DNA from: JAXLQL01 sp046331625
Lineage (GTDB): Bacteria > Acidobacteriota > Terriglobia > Bryobacterales > Bryobacteraceae
Assembly (NCBI GenBank): GCA_046331625.1
Contig: JAXLQL010000059.1
Coordinates: 1 to 23,890 of the forward strand
Direction: 5' to 3'
Length of the DNA: 23,890 nt
Of this stretch, positions 21,739 to 23,890 are shown piece by piece (position 1 is the stretch's first letter; each line of letters starts with the position of its first letter). Below the pieces are notes generated by a model. That model had not been told where the DNA came from, did no database searches, and worked only from the letters and a program-made list of their open reading frames with translations. The position numbers were made by a program, and so were the translations under genes.

Positions 21739-22662
21739 TCACCGCGAGAGATCGATCGTCCCCACCAAGTCCTCCGCTCGCGGGACTCGTTGCTCCTCGA
21801 GAAACGCGTCGAGTTCACGAGCGATTCGAGAGACCGCGCCAGGATCCCAGAATGTCGCCGTACCCACCTCCACCGCGCGCGCGCCGGCGATCAGGAACTC
21901 AGCCGCATCTTCGCCGCTCGAGATGCCACCCAGTCCGATCACCGGGATCTTCACAGCGCGGGCGGCTTCGTACACCATGCGCAGCGCGATCGGCTTGATC
22001 GCCGGTCCACTCAAGCCGCCAAACCCGGCTCCGATGCGAGGCTTGCGGGTGCGCGGATCGATCGCCAGCGCCACGAACGTGTTCACCAACGAAATCGCGT
22101 CAGCGCCCGCCGATTCCGCCGCTTGCGCCAAGGGCTCGATGCGCGCGACGTTGGGCGACAGCTTCACGATCACGGGCCGCTCGGTGAGTGCGCGCACTGA
22201 CGCCACCAACTCGCCGAGCAACACCGGGTCGCTCGAAAAGAAGATGCCACCGTGCTTCGTATTCGGGCACGAGACGTTGAGCTCGTAGCCAGCGATGCCT
22301 TCGTAATCCTCGAGCACACGAACCACTTCTCCGTAGTCTTCCATCGCGTAACCGAACACGTTGGCGATCACGGGCACGGGAATGTGGCGCAGATCGGAAA
22401 GCTTCTGCTCGGCAAATGCCCGGACCCCGATGTTCTGCAGACCGATCGAGTTCATCATGCCGCTCTCGGTTTCCCACAACCTGGGAGGCCGGTTGCCCGC
22501 GATGGGCTCCCGCGAAAGTCCCTTCACCACCAGCGCTCCCACCCATTCCCAGTCGACCAAGCCCTGCATTTCCACCCCATAGGCGAACGTTCCAGACGCC
22601 GCGATTATGGGCGTCCGAAGGGGGATGCCGCAGAGCGACATGCGAAGGCGCGGGGTGGCCAC
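21739..22662 (-). CDS. pyrD: Dihydroorotate dehydrogenase, class 1 (PyrD)
   Basis: An FMN enzyme that oxidises dihydroorotate to orotate in pyrimidine synthesis. The 307-aa product has the class 1 pattern: LCGIPLRTPIIAASGTF, GLSREPIAGNRPPRLWETESGMMNSIGLQN, ELNVSCPNTKHGG, VIVKLSPNV, NTFVALAIDPRTRKP, and the FMN phosphate-binding GLGGISSGEDAAEFLIAGARAVEVGTA. The SCPN block with Cys, length and overall match favour class 1B, which uses NAD with the PyrK partner. No pyrK is adjacent in this window, so the electron acceptor is open. The start is GTG 22662; ATG 22641 is an alternative that trims seven residues. It is a lone minus-strand gene between plus-strand genes. Confidence 0.93.
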   Translation of the reverse strand: MATPRLRMSLCGIPLRTPIIAASGTFAYGVEMQGLVDWEWVGALVVKGLSREPIAGNRPPRLWETESGMMNSIGLQNIGVRAFAEQKLSDLRHIPVPVIANVFGYAMEDYGEVVRVLEDYEGIAGYELNVSCPNTKHGGIFFSSDPVLLGELVASVRALTERPVIVKLSPNVARIEPLAQAAESAGADAISLVNTFVALAIDPRTRKPRIGAGFGGLSGPAIKPIALRMVYEAARAVKIPVIGLGGISSGEDAAEFLIAGARAVEVGTATFWDPGAVSRIARELDAFLEEQRVPRAEDLVGTIDLSR

Positions 22663-22771
22663 TCGTGCCAGTCTAACAGGAGGCCCTGAGGGGTTTGTCG
22701 GGGCATTTGACTAGGGCTTCTCGGGGAAAAGGCGCATACCTCCCCGCCCTGACTGCCCGGACAATGGGGCT

Positions 22772-23890
22772 ATGCCGGTACCAGGGCGAAGAAAGCCCAG
22801 TGTGTCCATCGCGCAGAAGCATGCTCTTCTGGCAGGGTCTCTCGTCGGCTGCCTAGCCTTCTGGTTCCTCGGGTGGGACTTGGCCCGGCACCAACTGACC
22901 GCCGGGAGCACCGCGCTGATGCTGCTGGCGCCGTTCCTCGCCGCCGCGGCCGGATGGTTCGCAGCCGGGTACGTGGTCCGCCCGCTGCGCGCCGTGGAGA
23001 GCGCGATCGAAGGAGTGGGCGAAGGGCAATTGGATCCGGTGGAGATTCCGCGAACCGGAGACGAAGTCCAGTTGGTGGCGCAAAGCCTGAACGCGATGAT
23101 CGAAGCGCTGAGGGCATCGGAATCGGAATTGCGCGAGGAGAAGCGCGCTCTCGAAGAGCGCATGCACGAGCGCACAGAAGCTTTGGGCGAGGCCACCGAG
23201 CGCGCCTTGGCCGCAAGCCGCGCGAAGTCAGACTTCCTGGCGAACATTTCGCACGAGTTGCGCACGCCGATGAACGGGGTGTTGGGCATGCTCGACCTGC
23301 TGCTCGACGAGAATCCCACGGCCACGCAACGTGAGTATCTGGTGAATGCACGCAACTGCGCCAACTCGCTTCTGGCGTTGTTGAACGATCTGCTCGACTT
23401 GTCGAAGATCGAAGCCGGAAAGATGCTGATCGAGCACGAGCCGTTCGAACCGCGGCAGGTGGTGGAAGAGTGCGTGGCAACGCTGCACGCGCAGGCGCAA
23501 CGGAAGGGCATCGTACTCCGGGGCACCGTGGGCGAGGAAGTGCCGGCGCGAATCATCGGAGACCCCCTTCGGCTGCGGCAGATCCTGATGAATCTTCTCG
23601 GGAACGCGGTGAAGTTCACTACCGAGGGTTGGGTGGCAGTGACGGTCACGGGCACAAGCGATGAAATCGGGATCGAAGTGCGAGACACCGGCGAAGGAAT
23701 TCCGGCGTCCAAGCTCGCCAATATCTTCGAAGCGTTCGTGCAAGCCGATTCGAGCGTGAGCCGCAAGTTCGGCGGCACGGGGCTCGGGTTGTTCATTACG
23801 CGGCGGCTGGTGGAACTGCAGAGCGGCAAGATCGGCGTAGAGAGCGAAGTGGGAATCGGCACTACGTTCCGGATCCAGCTTCCGATGGCG
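22772..23890 (+). CDS. Membrane sensor histidine kinase (3' end beyond window)
   Basis: The first 373 codons of a two-component kinase, open to the window edge. There are two membrane helices at about 18-37 and 47-69 with only about ten residues between them, so no extracytoplasmic sensor domain. A HAMP linker follows at about 68-120 (VVRPLRAVESAIEGVGEGQLDPVE), then a coiled coil at about 115-150. The HisKA box FLANISHELRTPMNGV has the phosphorylated His at 161. The ATPase domain shows the N box (NLLGNAVKF, 274-282), G1 (DTGEGI, 305-310), an F box (IFEAFVQAD) and G2 (GGTGLGL, 334-340). Receiver domains often follow in such proteins, but the sequence ends first. ATG 22772 has only GGGG close by; GTG 22802 with GAAGAAAG upstream is a possible alternative. 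Confidence 0.92.
   Translation, partial: MPVPGRRKPSVSIAQKHALLAGSLVGCLAFWFLGWDLARHQLTAGSTALMLLAPFLAAAAGWFAAGYVVRPLRAVESAIEGVGEGQLDPVEIPRTGDEVQLVAQSLNAMIEALRASESELREEKRALEERMHERTEALGEATERALAASRAKSDFLANISHELRTPMNGVLGMLDLLLDENPTATQREYLVNARNCANSLLALLNDLLDLSKIEAGKMLIEHEPFEPRQVVEECVATLHAQAQRKGIVLRGTVGEEVPARIIGDPLRLRQILMNLLGNAVKFTTEGWVAVTVTGTSDEIGIEVRDTGEGIPASKLANIFEAFVQADSSVSRKFGGTGLGLFITRRLVELQSGKIGVESEVGIGTTFRIQLPMA

Overview
The window looks like a chromosomal piece of a high-GC Acidobacteriota genome of the Solibacter/Bryobacter type. This is inferred from gene content, not from a database search: a one-piece flagellar export operon sits next to tandem Gfo/Idh/MocA oxidoreductases (one with a Tat signal), a cytochrome/DUF1549/DUF1553 plus DUF1501 pair, and a DUF5678-like gene beside a retropepsin-like gene. 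All are frequent neighbours in Acidobacteria and Planctomycetes.

Region 1 (1-10832, + strand) is a flagellar operon: flgE, a short fliN, fliO, fliP, fliQ, fliR, flhB, flhA, flhF, fliA (sigma-28), a second and longer FliN/FliY-type switch protein, an unrecognised membrane-anchored protein, and a rod-binding FlgJ-type protein. Most genes abut or overlap. Three places depart from the norm. FliO has no visible membrane segment. The flhB-flhA gap is filled by very short ORFs chained through ATGA overlaps and an 11-bp tandem repeat. FlhF has degraded GTPase motifs, and no flhG follows it.

Region 2 (10833-11938) is about 1.1 kb without a convincing gene. It holds a 14-bp tandem repeat (six units), a 201-bp MITE-like element with near-terminal inverted repeats and TA flanks, and a pair of diverged direct repeats.

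Region 3 (11939-16670, - strand) is a probable operon read right to left: an S41/C-terminal-processing-peptidase homologue, an FmdB-type zinc ribbon protein, two paralogous Gfo/Idh/MocA oxidoreductases, and a GNAT acetyltransferase. The peptidase homologue has lost its expected Ser-Lys-Gln catalytic set (Cys, Cys and Arg instead). With the flhB-flhA relay this is the most unusual signal in the window.

Region 4 (16753-20877, + strand) starts at an extended -10 promoter and encodes a two-gene unit: a secreted c-type cytochrome/DUF1549/DUF1553 protein and a Tat-exported DUF1501 protein. Region 5 (20944-23890) carries a DUF5678-like/retropepsin-like pair (+), a class 1 dihydroorotate dehydrogenase (-), and the first 373 codons of a membrane histidine kinase (+) that runs off the right edge.
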